Notes under the pieces: model-generated
What the model saw: the letters and a program-made list of their open reading frames with translations, nothing else
Database searches by the model: none
What the model was told of the DNA's origin: nothing
Shown here: piece by piece, positions 16,763 through 25,667 of the stretch
Layout of the letters: every line of letters begins with the position of its first letter
Numbering within the stretch: position 1 is the stretch's first letter
Position numbers and translations under genes: made by a program
Origin: Mycolicibacterium porcinum
Lineage (GTDB): Bacteria; Actinomycetota; Actinomycetes; Mycobacteriales; Mycobacteriaceae
Length of the DNA stretch: 25,667 bases
Direction: 5' to 3'
Assembly: GCA_001942045.1 (NCBI GenBank)
Contig: MSTD01000066.1
Location: 1 to 25,667 of the forward strand

Positions 16763-17459
16763 TCATCTCCCAGACCAAGATCTCGGCGTCAGTATCGGCG
16801 GTGACCCGCCCGCCTGCGTCGGTGAGCCGGGCGGCATCCCCCTCGGCGAGCGGTCCCGCCCCGTCAAGCGTGACGGCCCCGCGCGCGACGAACAGGTGGA
16901 CGTAGCGGGCCTGCGGCAGCTCGACCGAATCGCCGGGTCGCAGGCGGGCGCCGTACAGCGTGGCATTGCGGTTGTGCAGGGTGACGGCCGCGTCGACGGC
17001 GCCGGAGGCGATCGGCGTCAACGTATCGGTCAGCTCGATCTCCTGCTGCTGGTAGCTCGGTGTCACCCCGGCGGTGTCGGGCAGCACCCACATCTGCACG
17101 AAATGCACGGGCTCACTGGCAGATCCGTTCTTCTCGGAATGCTCGACACCTGTGCCCGCCGACATCCGCTGCGCCAGGCCCGGGTAGATCACCCCCGAAT
17201 TGCCCATCGAATCCGCGTGGGCCAACTGACCCGACAGCACCCACGTGACGATCTCCATGTCCCGGTGCGGGTGAGTGTCAAACCCAGCACCCGGCGCCAC
17301 AACGTCGTCGTTGTTCACCAGCAACAGCCCGTGGTGGGTATTGGCCGGGTCGTAGTAGTCGGCGAACGAGAACGAGTGCCGGGACTGCAGCCAATCGGTC
17401 GTGCTGGCACCACGGTCGCCCGCGCGTCGGATGTCGACTCTGGGCTGTCCGGAAGCCAT
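16740..17459 (-). CDS. Pirin family protein
   Basis: This 239-aa bicupin matches bacterial pirins such as YhhW. The N-terminal cupin holds the metal ligands H63 and H65 (THPHRDMEIVTWVLSG) plus H107 and E109 (GVEHSEKN). The substrate pocket region YYDPANTHHGLLLVNND is also typical. Pirins bind Fe/Cu; some have quercetinase activity, others regulate partner proteins. A pirin (Rv0181c, from memory) adjoins sigG in M. tuberculosis; here sigG is about 3.2 kb away. The ATG is set by a TAGGCT box 6 nt upstream. It overlaps the GSDH lipoprotein gene and diverges from the SDR gene. Confidence 0.88.
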   Translation of the reverse strand: MASGQPRVDIRRAGDRGASTTDWLQSRHSFSFADYYDPANTHHGLLLVNNDDVVAPGAGFDTHPHRDMEIVTWVLSGQLAHADSMGNSGVIYPGLAQRMSAGTGVEHSEKNGSASEPVHFVQMWVLPDTAGVTPSYQQQEIELTDTLTPIASGAVDAAVTLHNRNATLYGARLRPGDSVELPQARYVHLFVARGAVTLDGAGPLAEGDAARLTDAGGRVTADTDAEILVWEMNAGLGGA

Positions 17460-17465
17460 GGCGTC

Positions 17466-17471
17466 AGCCTA
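17466..17471 (-). promoter_or_regulatory. Predicted -10 box of the pirin operon, leaderless
   Basis: TAGGCT on the minus strand lies 6 nt before the pirin ATG at 17459. It faces the SDR promoter within a 63-bp divergent region. Confidence 0.5.
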
Positions 17472-17510
17472 CCGACGAGCCTGGCTAACCAACCGGTAGA
17501 TCGGTGGGCC

Positions 17511-17516
17511 TAGTCT
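17511..17516 (+). promoter_or_regulatory. Predicted -10 box of the SDR gene, leaderless
   Basis: TAGTCT lies 6 nt before the GTG at 17523, and no Shine-Dalgarno sequence is present. Confidence 0.5.
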
Positions 17517-17522
17517 GTCGAC

Positions 17523-18299
17523 GTGGATATCAACGGAGCTAGCGCCATCGTCACCGGTGGCGCATCAGGTATCGGCGCGGCGACCGCCCGCCAGTTGGCC
17601 GCCAAGGGAGCCCGCGTCGTCGTGGCTGACCTGCAGGCGGATAAGGGCGAGGCCCTCGCCAAGGAGATCGGCGGCGCCTTCGTCAGCGTCGACGTCACCA
17701 ACACCGAGCAGATCGAGGCCGCGGTCAACAAGGCCGCCGAACTCGGCCCGCTGCGCGCCCTGGTGAACTCGGCCGGCATCGGCTGGGCCCAGCGCACCAT
17801 CGGCAAGGACGGCGAATTCGCGTCGGCGCACAACCTGGACGCTTACAAGAAGGTCCTGGCCATCAACCTCGTCGGCACCTTCGACTGCATCCGGCTGGCC
17901 GCCACCGCGATGAGCCGCAACGAGCTCACCGACACCGGCGAGCGCGGTGCGATCGTCAACATGACCAGCGTCGCGGCCTTCGACGGCCAGATCGGCCAGG
18001 CGGCCTACTCGTCGTCCAAGGGCGGCGTAGTCGGCCTGACCCTGCCGGTGGCCCGCGATCTGTCCGCCGTGGGCATCCGCGTCAACACCGTGGCCCCCGG
18101 CCTGATCGACACCCCGATCTACGGCGAGGGCGAGGCCTCCGAGGCCTTCAAGGCCAAGCTCGGTGAGTCGGTGCTGTTCCCGCACCGCCTCGGCAAGCCC
18201 GAAGAGCTGGCCTCGATGGTCGTCGAGCTGCTGACCAACTCGTACATGAACGCTGAGGTCGTCCGCGTCGACGGCGGCATCCGGATGCCACCCAAGTAA
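17523..18299 (+). CDS. Short-chain dehydrogenase/reductase (3-hydroxyacyl-CoA dehydrogenase-like)
   Basis: This 258-aa classical SDR has the NAD-binding TGGASGIG (11-18), D36 at the end of beta-2 (NAD preference), NSAG (82-85), and the catalytic set N115, S149, Y162 and K166 (YSSSK). The C-terminal [10 protein letters not shown] and [11 protein letters not shown] match type II 3-hydroxyacyl-CoA dehydrogenases (HSD10-like), including the insert with [22 protein letters not shown]. It probably oxidises a beta-hydroxyacyl-CoA or a steroid-like alcohol in fatty-acid or sterol breakdown. Codon use is highly GC-biased as in neighbours. A strong intrinsic terminator follows its stop. Confidence 0.88.
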   Translation: MDINGASAIVTGGASGIGAATARQLAAKGARVVVADLQADKGEALAKEIGGAFVSVDVTNTEQIEAAVNKAAELGPLRALVNSAGIGWAQRTIGKDGEFASAHNLDAYKKVLAINLVGTFDCIRLAATAMSRNELTDTGERGAIVNMTSVAAFDGQIGQAAYSSSKGGVVGLTLPVARDLSAVGIRVNTVAPGLIDTPIYGEGEASEAFKAKLGESVLFPHRLGKPEELASMVVELLTNSYMNAEVVRVDGGIRMPPK

Positions 18300-18312
18300 T
18301 CCTCGCGAACAG

Positions 18313-18356
18313 ACACAGAATCGCACTCTTCCCTGCGGAGGAGTGCGATTTTGTGT
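18313..18356 (+). terminator. Intrinsic terminator of the SDR gene
   Basis: A 16-bp stem (18313-18328 with 18341-18356, one G-T pair), core AATCGCACTC and GAGTGCGATT, encloses a 12-nt loop. The stem's right arm is T-rich. It lies 14 nt after the SDR stop and ends 17 nt before the next start codon. Confidence 0.75.
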
Positions 18357-18373
18357 TTGGGCACAATCGTCGA

Positions 18374-18787
18374 ATGGTCGACACCTGGTGGGGCGACACG
18401 CTGATCGGTCTCGGTGTCGCGCTGTTGGTGAGTTGGGTTGCGCTGGTGATCGCGCTTCTCGTCATGCGGCCGCGCGGCAACTTGTTCAAAGAAGCGCTGC
18501 GGATTCTTCCCGACCTGCTGCGGCTGATCCCGCGACTCGCCGCCGACAAGACCTTGCCTCGTAGCGTGCGGGTCCGGCTGGGACTGCTGGTCGTCTATCT
18601 GGCGTTGCCCATCGATTTGATCCCCGACTTCGTCCCGGTGCTCGGCTACGCCGACGACGCCATCATCGTGACCGCGGTGCTGCGCAGCGTCGTACGTCAT
18701 GCCGGTGTGGCGGCAGTGCGGGCGCACTGGCCGGGCACTGACGACGGGTTCGACGTTTTGGCGCGGCTGACCGGGCTCAACCGCTGA
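18374..18787 (+). CDS. DUF1232 (YkvA family) membrane protein
   Basis: This 137-aa protein has an N-terminal transmembrane helix (IGLGVALLVSWVALVIALLVM, about 11-31), an amphipathic region FKEALRILPDLLRLIPRLAAD, and a DUF1232 core VRVRLGLLVVYLALPIDLIPDFVPVLGYADDAIIV. The function of this family is unknown; the core looks like a short hairpin membrane segment. I chose the ATG at 18374; an in-frame GTG at 18353 lies inside the SDR terminator stem. CACAAT (18362-18367), 6 nt before the ATG, may be its -10. It converges with the alcohol dehydrogenase across a shared terminator. Confidence 0.82.
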   Translation: MVDTWWGDTLIGLGVALLVSWVALVIALLVMRPRGNLFKEALRILPDLLRLIPRLAADKTLPRSVRVRLGLLVVYLALPIDLIPDFVPVLGYADDAIIVTAVLRSVVRHAGVAAVRAHWPGTDDGFDVLARLTGLNR

Positions 18788-18794
18788 AGAGACG

Positions 18795-18828
18795 CAAAAC
18801 CCCCTTTCGACGCTGAAAGGGGGTTTTG
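18795..18828. terminator. Bidirectional intrinsic terminator
   Basis: CAAAACCCCCTTT (18795-18807) and AAAGGGGGTTTTG (18816-18828) form a perfect 13-bp stem with an 8-nt loop. T-runs appear on both strands, so it ends both the DUF1232 gene and the convergent alcohol dehydrogenase gene. Confidence 0.88.
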
Positions 18829-18846
18829 AGTCTGGTGCGGCGGTTC

Positions 18847-19971
18847 TTACCAGTCCGACTCGTCGAACTTGATGACGCCGCGAATGTTGTTGCCGTCCAA
18901 CATGTCCTGGTAGCCCTGGTTGATGTCTTCGAGCTTGTAGGTCCGGGTGATCATGTCATCGATGTTGAGCAGGCCCGACTTGTACAGCGCCGTCAGCCGT
19001 GGCGTCTCCACGTGCGAGTTGCCGCCACCGAAGATGTTGCCCTTCAACGTCTTCTGCAACATGGTGAACAGGAACAGGTTGAGCTTGACGTCGGCGTCCA
19101 TCATCGAACCCATGCCCGTCACCACGCAGGTGCCGGTCTTGGCGGTGAGGATCATCGCCTCTTCGATGTACTCGCCCTTCATCTCGCCGACGGCGATGAT
19201 GACCTTGTCACCCATCAGGCCGTGGGTGACGTCGATAACCGGCGCGATGGCCTCGGCCATCGACGGGTAGACGTGCGTGGCGCCGAACTTGATGGCCTGC
19301 TCACGCTTCCACTCGTTCGGGTCGATGGCGATGACGTGCTTGGCGCCCGAGATCACCGCACCCTGCAGCGCGCTCATGCCGATGCCGCCGACACCGACGA
19401 TGACCACCGTCTCGCCGGGCTTGACGTCGGCGACGTTGGTGGCCGAACCGAAGCCGGTGGGCACCGCGCAGCCCATGATGGCCGCGGTCTCGAACGGGAT
19501 GTCCTTGTCGATCTTGACGACCGAATCCTTGTGCACCGTCATGTACGGAGCGAAGGTGCCGAGCAGGTTCATCGGCGACACCTCACGGCCGCCGGCGTGG
19601 ATCCAGCTCCGGCCGTCGGCGATGGCCTTGCCGCCGAGTAGCACCGCGCCGCGGTCACACAGCGAGCGGAAGCCCTTCAGACACGGCGGGCATTCACCAC
19701 AGGCCGGGATGAAGGCGAGGATGACGTGGTCGCCCTCCTCGATGCCGGTGACGTTCTTGCCGACCTTGGTGACGACGCCGGCGCCCTCGTGACCGCCGAG
19801 TGCCGGCAGCGCCATCGGGGTGGCGCCGGTGGTCAGGTGGTAGTCGGAGTGGCACATGCCCGCGGCATGCATCCGGATCTGTACTTCGTCGGCGACGGGG
19901 TCACCGAGGTCGATCTCGTCGACCTTGAATGGCGAGTTGAGTTCCCACAGCAGGGCGCCTTTGGTCTTCAT
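18847..19971 (-). CDS. NDMA-dependent-type zinc alcohol dehydrogenase
   Basis: This 374-aa protein is a medium-chain zinc alcohol dehydrogenase of the actinobacterial NDMA-dependent (AdhD-like) group, in which nicotine cofactor stays tightly bound and an external acceptor re-oxidises it. Catalytic zinc ligands include C40 (GMCHSD) and H61-E62 (GGHEGAG). The structural zinc site is C91, C94, C97 and C105. The Rossmann motif is VIVGVGGIGMSAL, with D-like acceptor IDPNEWKRE. The ending NIRGVIKFDESDW and start MKTKGALLWE are typical. The ATG at 19971 was chosen by family N-terminus and a TATTAT box 8 nt upstream. The open frame continues upstream to 20556 but that part is antisense to the next gene. 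Confidence 0.88.
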   Translation of the reverse strand: MKTKGALLWELNSPFKVDEIDLGDPVADEVQIRMHAAGMCHSDYHLTTGATPMALPALGGHEGAGVVTKVGKNVTGIEEGDHVILAFIPACGECPPCLKGFRSLCDRGAVLLGGKAIADGRSWIHAGGREVSPMNLLGTFAPYMTVHKDSVVKIDKDIPFETAAIMGCAVPTGFGSATNVADVKPGETVVIVGVGGIGMSALQGAVISGAKHVIAIDPNEWKREQAIKFGATHVYPSMAEAIAPVIDVTHGLMGDKVIIAVGEMKGEYIEEAMILTAKTGTCVVTGMGSMMDADVKLNLFLFTMLQKTLKGNIFGGGNSHVETPRLTALYKSGLLNIDDMITRTYKLEDINQGYQDMLDGNNIRGVIKFDESDW

Positions 19972-19979
19972 GGGAGGCG

Positions 19980-19985
19980 ATAATA
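19980..19985 (-). promoter_or_regulatory. Predicted -10 box of the alcohol dehydrogenase gene
   Basis: TATTAT on the minus strand lies 8 nt before the ATG at 19971 and is close to the TATAAT ideal. No -35 is visible. Confidence 0.5.
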
Positions 19986-20065
19986 GAACAGGTTGCAGTA
20001 CCGCCGAGTAACTGGGCTTTGACCTGCGGCGATTCAAGCTTGATTTCGTCGTTGGGTGACGGTTA

Positions 20066-20090
20066 CGCGGTTGGCGCGATGAGAACCGCG
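20066..20090. repeat. Inverted repeat in the adh/VOC divergent region
   Basis: CGCGGTT (20066-20072) and AACCGCG (20084-20090) are perfect 7-bp arms with an 11-nt spacer, 22 bp before the VOC ATG. It may be a regulator site; nothing else supports this. Confidence 0.3.
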
Positions 20091-20112
20091 CCCGTGGCCG
20101 GTCTACCCCCAC

Positions 20113-20604
20113 ATGACTGAGATCAACGCAAGCATCGTCCCGAACCTGTGGTTCGACCGGGAGGCCGAGCAGGCCGCGCAGCATTACATCGCCGCGTTCG
20201 GCGGCAACGGCCGCATCATCAACACCATCGCCTCCCATCCCGATTCGCCGTCTCCGCAGGATGTGCCGGTGGTGGTCGAATTCGAGCTGTCCGGGCAGCG
20301 CTTCGTCGGCATCAACGGCGGCCCGCAGTTCACGTTCAACGAAGCCGTCTCCCTCGAGGTCCGTGTCACCGGCCAGGAGGAGCTCGACCGGATCTGGACG
20401 GCACTGGTCGACGGTGGCGAGGAGCTGCCGTGTGGCTGGCTCAAGGACAAGTACGGGCTGGCCTGGCAGATCACCCCGACCGAGTACTACGACCTGTTGT
20501 CCCAGGGTGATCCCGCGGCCGACGCCCGGCTGATGTCGGCCGTGCTGAGCACCCACGGGAAGTTCAACATCGCCGAGCTCCAGGCGGCCTACAAAGGTTC
20601 GTGA
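20113..20604 (+). CDS. VOC superfamily protein, PhnB-like
   Basis: This 163-aa protein matches the PhnB/3-demethylubiquinone-9 methyltransferase-like branch of the VOC superfamily. It opens with IVPNLWFDREAEQAAQHYIAAFGGNGRI, continues with VVVEFELSGQRFVGINGGPQFTFNEAVSLEV, and has the characteristic GGEELPCGWLKDKYGLAWQITPTEYYDLL. Despite the historical name, there is no methyltransferase domain; the activity is unknown. It stands alone between a divergent alcohol dehydrogenase and a convergent sigma factor gene whose stop is 9 nt away. Confidence 0.85.
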   Translation: MTEINASIVPNLWFDREAEQAAQHYIAAFGGNGRIINTIASHPDSPSPQDVPVVVEFELSGQRFVGINGGPQFTFNEAVSLEVRVTGQEELDRIWTALVDGGEELPCGWLKDKYGLAWQITPTEYYDLLSQGDPAADARLMSAVLSTHGKFNIAELQAAYKGS

Positions 20605-20613
20605 CGGGCGGCG

Positions 20614-23492
<2,879 letters not shown>

Positions 23493-23501
23493 GTTGGTCG
23501 C

Positions 23502-24245
23502 GTGAGCGACGACAAGATGTTGGCGCGGATCGCGGCACTGCTGCGGCAGGCTGAAGGCACCGACAACACCCACGAGGCCGAAGCGTTCATGGCGGCGGCC
23601 CAACGGCTGGCCACCGCGACGTCCATCGACCTGGCACTGGCCCGGTCGCATTCGGCCGAACGCACCAAGGCGCAGATGCCTGTGCAGCGCACCATCACCA
23701 TCGGGGAGGCCGGCACCAAGGGGCTGCGTACGTATGTGCAGCTGTTCGTGGTGATCGGCATGGCCAACGACGTGAAGTGCGATGTCGCGTCCAACTCGAC
23801 GTTCGTCTACGCCTATGGGTTCGCCGAGGACATCGACGCCACCCACGCGCTCTACACCAGCCTGGTGTTGCAGATGGTGAAAGCGTCCGAGAGCTACATC
23901 GCCTCGGGCGCGCACCGCCCGACACCGACCATCACCGCCCGGCTCAACTTCCAGTTGGCCTTCGGAGCCCGCATCGGGCAGCGGCTGTCGGAAGCGAAAG
24001 AAGAGGCCCAGCAGGAGGCCGACCGCAATGATCGCCCGGGAACGGCAATTGCGTTGCGGAACAAGGATGTCGAGCTGAAGAGCTTCTACCGATCGGCATC
24101 GCAGGCCCGGGGCACGTGGCGGGCCAGCAGTGCATCGGCCGGATACTCGTCGGCCGCCCGCCGGGCCGGGGACCGCGCCGGCCGGCACGCCCGGCTCGGG
24201 CCGCAGCAGGAGATCTCCGGCGCGCGCGGCGCCCTGGAGAAGTGA
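23502..24245 (+). CDS. DUF2786 domain protein
   Basis: This 247-aa protein begins with a DUF2786 domain (KMLARIAALLRQAEGTDNTHEAEAFMAAAQRLATATSIDL, residues 5-44), a short helical domain found in phage, plasmid and actinobacterial proteins of unknown function. The middle (about 58-165) contains a conserved hydrophobic domain (YVQLFVVIGMANDVKCDV, VYAYGFAEDIDATHALYTSLVLQMV). The C-terminus (175-247) is Arg/Ala/Gly-rich and basic, compatible with nucleic-acid contact. The GTG start follows a perfect DNA-damage promoter. The gene is coupled by a GTGA overlap to the metallopeptidase gene, so the two likely act together. From memory it corresponds to Rv0184. No enzymatic motif is visible. Confidence 0.85.
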   Translation: MSDDKMLARIAALLRQAEGTDNTHEAEAFMAAAQRLATATSIDLALARSHSAERTKAQMPVQRTITIGEAGTKGLRTYVQLFVVIGMANDVKCDVASNSTFVYAYGFAEDIDATHALYTSLVLQMVKASESYIASGAHRPTPTITARLNFQLAFGARIGQRLSEAKEEAQQEADRNDRPGTAIALRNKDVELKSFYRSASQARGTWRASSASAGYSSAARRAGDRAGRHARLGPQQEISGARGALEK

Positions 24246-24712
24246 GCGCCCGCGACAGCCAGCGGGCCCGCGTCTACGCCGCGGAACAGTTCGTGCGGAC
24301 CATGTTCGACCGTGCGGCGCAACACAGTTCGCGGGCCATCGACTTCTTCGGCACCTCGCTCACCTTGCCGCCGGAGGCGAAATTCGGCTCGGCGGACTCG
24401 GTGCAGCGCTACGTCGACGACGTCGTCGCCCGGGTCGGCGCCGGTCCGGTCGCGGTGCGTCCGCGCCGAGGCGCCACCGCGGCGCACTACGAGCTGAGCG
24501 ACAGCAAGGCTGTCATCGCGGTACCGGAGCGCGACACCTGGGCGCTGCGAGAGTTGGTGATACTGCATGAACTCGCCCATCACCTCAGTCAAGCGGACCC
24601 ACCGCACGGACCGGACTTCGTCGCCACCCACATCGAGCTGTGCACGGCGGTGATGGGACCGGAGGTCGGGCTGGTGCTGCGGATGGTCTACGGGAAAGAG
24701 GGCGTGCTCTGA
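24242..24712 (+). CDS. SprT-like zinc metallopeptidase (TIGR04338 family)
   Basis: This 156-aa protein carries a zinc-protease signature VILHELAHHLS with H109, E110 and H113, and a likely third ligand H122 in HGPDF. The HExxH...HGxxF/W spacing is like SprT/Spartan-type minimal proteases that act on DNA-linked proteins. The N-terminal half is helical (RARVYAAEQFVRTMFDRAAQ) followed by short strands (ELSDSKAVIAVPERD). There is no signal peptide, so it acts in the cytoplasm. The GTG overlaps the DUF2786 stop (GTGA). The operon's DNA-damage promoter suggests a role in damage-response proteolysis; the substrate is unknown. It appears to match Rv0185 of M. tuberculosis (from memory). Confidence 0.85.
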   Translation: MSARDSQRARVYAAEQFVRTMFDRAAQHSSRAIDFFGTSLTLPPEAKFGSADSVQRYVDDVVARVGAGPVAVRPRRGATAAHYELSDSKAVIAVPERDTWALRELVILHELAHHLSQADPPHGPDFVATHIELCTAVMGPEVGLVLRMVYGKEGVL

Positions 24713-24721
24713 CTCTGCGGC

Positions 24722-24727
24722 TAGCCT
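24722..24727 (+). promoter_or_regulatory. Predicted -10 box of the O-methyltransferase gene
   Basis: TAGCCT lies 7 nt before the GTG at 24735. No DNA-damage element precedes it, so this gene probably has its own housekeeping promoter. Confidence 0.5.
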
Positions 24728-24734
24728 GGCGAAG

Positions 24735-25391
24735 GTGACCGAGCCCGCTGAAGTTGATGCCATGTTCAACGAGGTGTTGCGCACCGAGGACGATGCGCTG
24801 GCCGCGGCGCGCCAATCCGCGCACGACGCCGATATGCCCGCCATCGAGGTGTCGGCCCAACACGGCAAGCTGTTGTCGCTGCTCGCCACGATCTCCGGGG
24901 CGCGCCGCGCGCTCGAGATCGGCACCCTCGCTGGCTACAGCACCATCAACCTGGCCCGCGGCGTGGGTGAGGACGGCAGCGTCGTCACGCTCGAGTACGA
25001 GCCGCGTCATGCCGAGGTGGCACAGGCCAATCTGGCACGGGCCGGGGTGGCCAACCGGGTCGAGGTGATCGTCGGTGCCGCACTCGACACGTTGCCCCGG
25101 CTGGCCGAGCGCGGCGACGTCTTCGACCTCGTCTTCATCGACGCCGACAAAGAGAACAACGTCCGCTACGTGGAGTGGGCGATCAAGCTGGGCCGGCCGG
25201 GCTCAATCATCGTGGTGGACAACGTCACCCGGTTCGGTCGGGTGCTCGCGCCGGCGGCCGACGACGCACAGGCGCGGGGTGTCCGCGACATGTTGGAGAT
25301 GATGGGCGGCCATCCGCGTCTCGATACGGCGGCTATTCAGACGGTGGGCACAAAGGGCTGGGACGGCTTCGCCGTCGCGCTCGTAAAGTAG
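24735..25391 (+). CDS. O-methyltransferase family 3 protein (SAM-dependent)
   Basis: This 218-aa protein is a class I methyltransferase of the caffeoyl-CoA/catechol O-methyltransferase family. The SAM-binding motif is LEIGTLAGYSTINLARG (E61 to G76), the acidic loop VTLEYEPRHAEVA, the metal-binding segment DLVFIDADKENN with its Asp, and VVDNVTRFG near 158. It would methylate a catechol-type hydroxyl using a divalent metal. The natural substrate in mycobacteria is not evident. Length and position suggest the Rv0187 counterpart (from memory). A hairpin terminator follows. Confidence 0.9.
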   Translation: MTEPAEVDAMFNEVLRTEDDALAAARQSAHDADMPAIEVSAQHGKLLSLLATISGARRALEIGTLAGYSTINLARGVGEDGSVVTLEYEPRHAEVAQANLARAGVANRVEVIVGAALDTLPRLAERGDVFDLVFIDADKENNVRYVEWAIKLGRPGSIIVVDNVTRFGRVLAPAADDAQARGVRDMLEMMGGHPRLDTAAIQTVGTKGWDGFAVALVK

Positions 25392-25403
25392 CCCTCAAAC
25401 GCC

Positions 25404-25441
25404 GCGAGCGTGCGTGCCTACCGACAGACACGCACGCTCGC
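25404..25441. terminator. Terminator hairpin between convergent genes
   Basis: GCGAGCGTGCGTG (25404-25416) and CACGCACGCTCGC (25429-25441) form a perfect 13-bp stem with a 12-nt loop and no T-run. It sits between convergent O-methyltransferase and MMPL genes and likely serves both, in the mycobacterial U-tail-less style. Confidence 0.7.
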
Positions 25442-25452
25442 CACGATTAGGG

Positions 25453-25667
25453 CTAAGCCAGGGAATCCTGCGGCTCGCGCTGGATCGGCTTCGGCCACGG
25501 CTCGGGCTTCGGCCGTTGCCGCACCATCTGCGGCCACCAGAACCACTTGCCCATTAGTGCCGCGATCGATGGCGTCATGAAGGACCGGATGACCAGGGTG
25601 TCGAACAGCAGACCCAGGCCGATCGTGGTGCCGACCTGGCCGATCACCGCCAGCTCGCTGACCGCCA
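25453..25667 (-). CDS. MMPL/RND family transporter, C-terminal fragment
   Basis: Only the last ~71 residues are present; the frame is open to the window edge. The sequence [29 protein letters not shown] and [17 protein letters not shown] is the standard final membrane helix and tail of mycobacterial MmpL proteins, which export lipids, siderophores or other envelope molecules by proton-motive force. A Pro/Lys/Arg-rich cytoplasmic tail ([18 protein letters not shown]) follows. The specific MmpL type cannot be assigned from this fragment. Confidence 0.85.
   Translation of the reverse strand, partial: AVSELAVIGQVGTTIGLGLLFDTLVIRSFMTPSIAALMGKWFWWPQMVRQRPKPEPWPKPIQREPQDSLA

Noticed and set aside
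19972..20556. Upstream extension of the alcohol dehydrogenase frame
   Set aside because: The family N-terminus MKTKGALLWE begins at 19971; the extension is antisense to the PhnB-like gene.

Overview
The window is high-GC actinobacterial DNA, most likely from a non-tuberculous, Mycolicibacterium-type mycobacterium. Supporting this are a SigG-type ECF sigma factor with a SnoaL-like tail, an Rv0183-type monoacylglycerol lipase whose length (279 aa) and catalytic triad spacing (S110/D226/H256) match what I recall of the M. tuberculosis enzyme, an NDMA-type alcohol dehydrogenase, an MMPL transporter end, and many leaderless GTG/ATG starts. The right part (about 20.6-25.4 kb) looks syntenic, from memory, with M. 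tuberculosis Rv0182c-Rv0187, plus an extra lipoprotein gene. I see no tRNA, rRNA, CRISPR array or insertion sequence.

Layout. 0-3.4 kb: a short fructosamine-kinase-like gene, a 348-bp regulatory gap, and a 701-aa secreted protein with a Lys/Ala-rich helical tail. 3.4-6.4 kb: a regulatory module. A monooxygenase-fold gene diverges from a MarR-TetR pair across two near-identical 18-bp palindromes, and a 33-bp perfect-arm palindrome joins the TetR stop to the start of a carotenoid oxygenase. 6.4-9.4 kb: an OafA-type acyltransferase with an SGNH domain, then a lipid-anchored RNase Sa/barnase-family ribonuclease coupled to its barstar-type inhibitor. 9.5-12.2 kb: a degenerate class III cyclase domain, a secreted phosphodiester glycosidase, and a GDT1-type Mn exporter under a yybP-ykoY manganese riboswitch. 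12.3-17.5 kb: a minus-strand run of pirin, GSDH-type lipoprotein, AraC regulator, VOC protein and UvrA-like ABC ATPase. 17.5-20.6 kb: an SDR, a DUF1232 protein, an alcohol dehydrogenase and a PhnB-like VOC protein. 20.6-25.4 kb: sigG, monoacylglycerol lipase, a lipoprotein hydrolase lacking its nucleophile, DUF2786, a SprT-like metallopeptidase and an O-methyltransferase. The C-terminus of an MMPL transporter runs off the right end.

The strongest new lead is in the last region. DUF2786 and the HExxH peptidase form a GTGA-coupled pair behind a promoter matching the mycobacterial LexA-independent DNA-damage (RecA-NDp/PafBC) consensus perfectly: TTGTCGGTG, 8 nt, TAGGTT. A second such promoter (8 of 9 bases plus a correct -10) precedes the predicted leaderless start of sigG. 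This suggests a DNA-damage-induced protease module, possibly for protein removal or DNA-protein crosslink repair. Other leads are the two-tier MarR/TetR operator arrangement, the lipo-RNase/barstar pair, and two apparent pseudoenzymes (a cyclase and an alpha/beta hydrolase). At least eleven starts here have a TANNNT box 6-8 nt upstream, the signature of leaderless transcription, and I used this to choose several starts.
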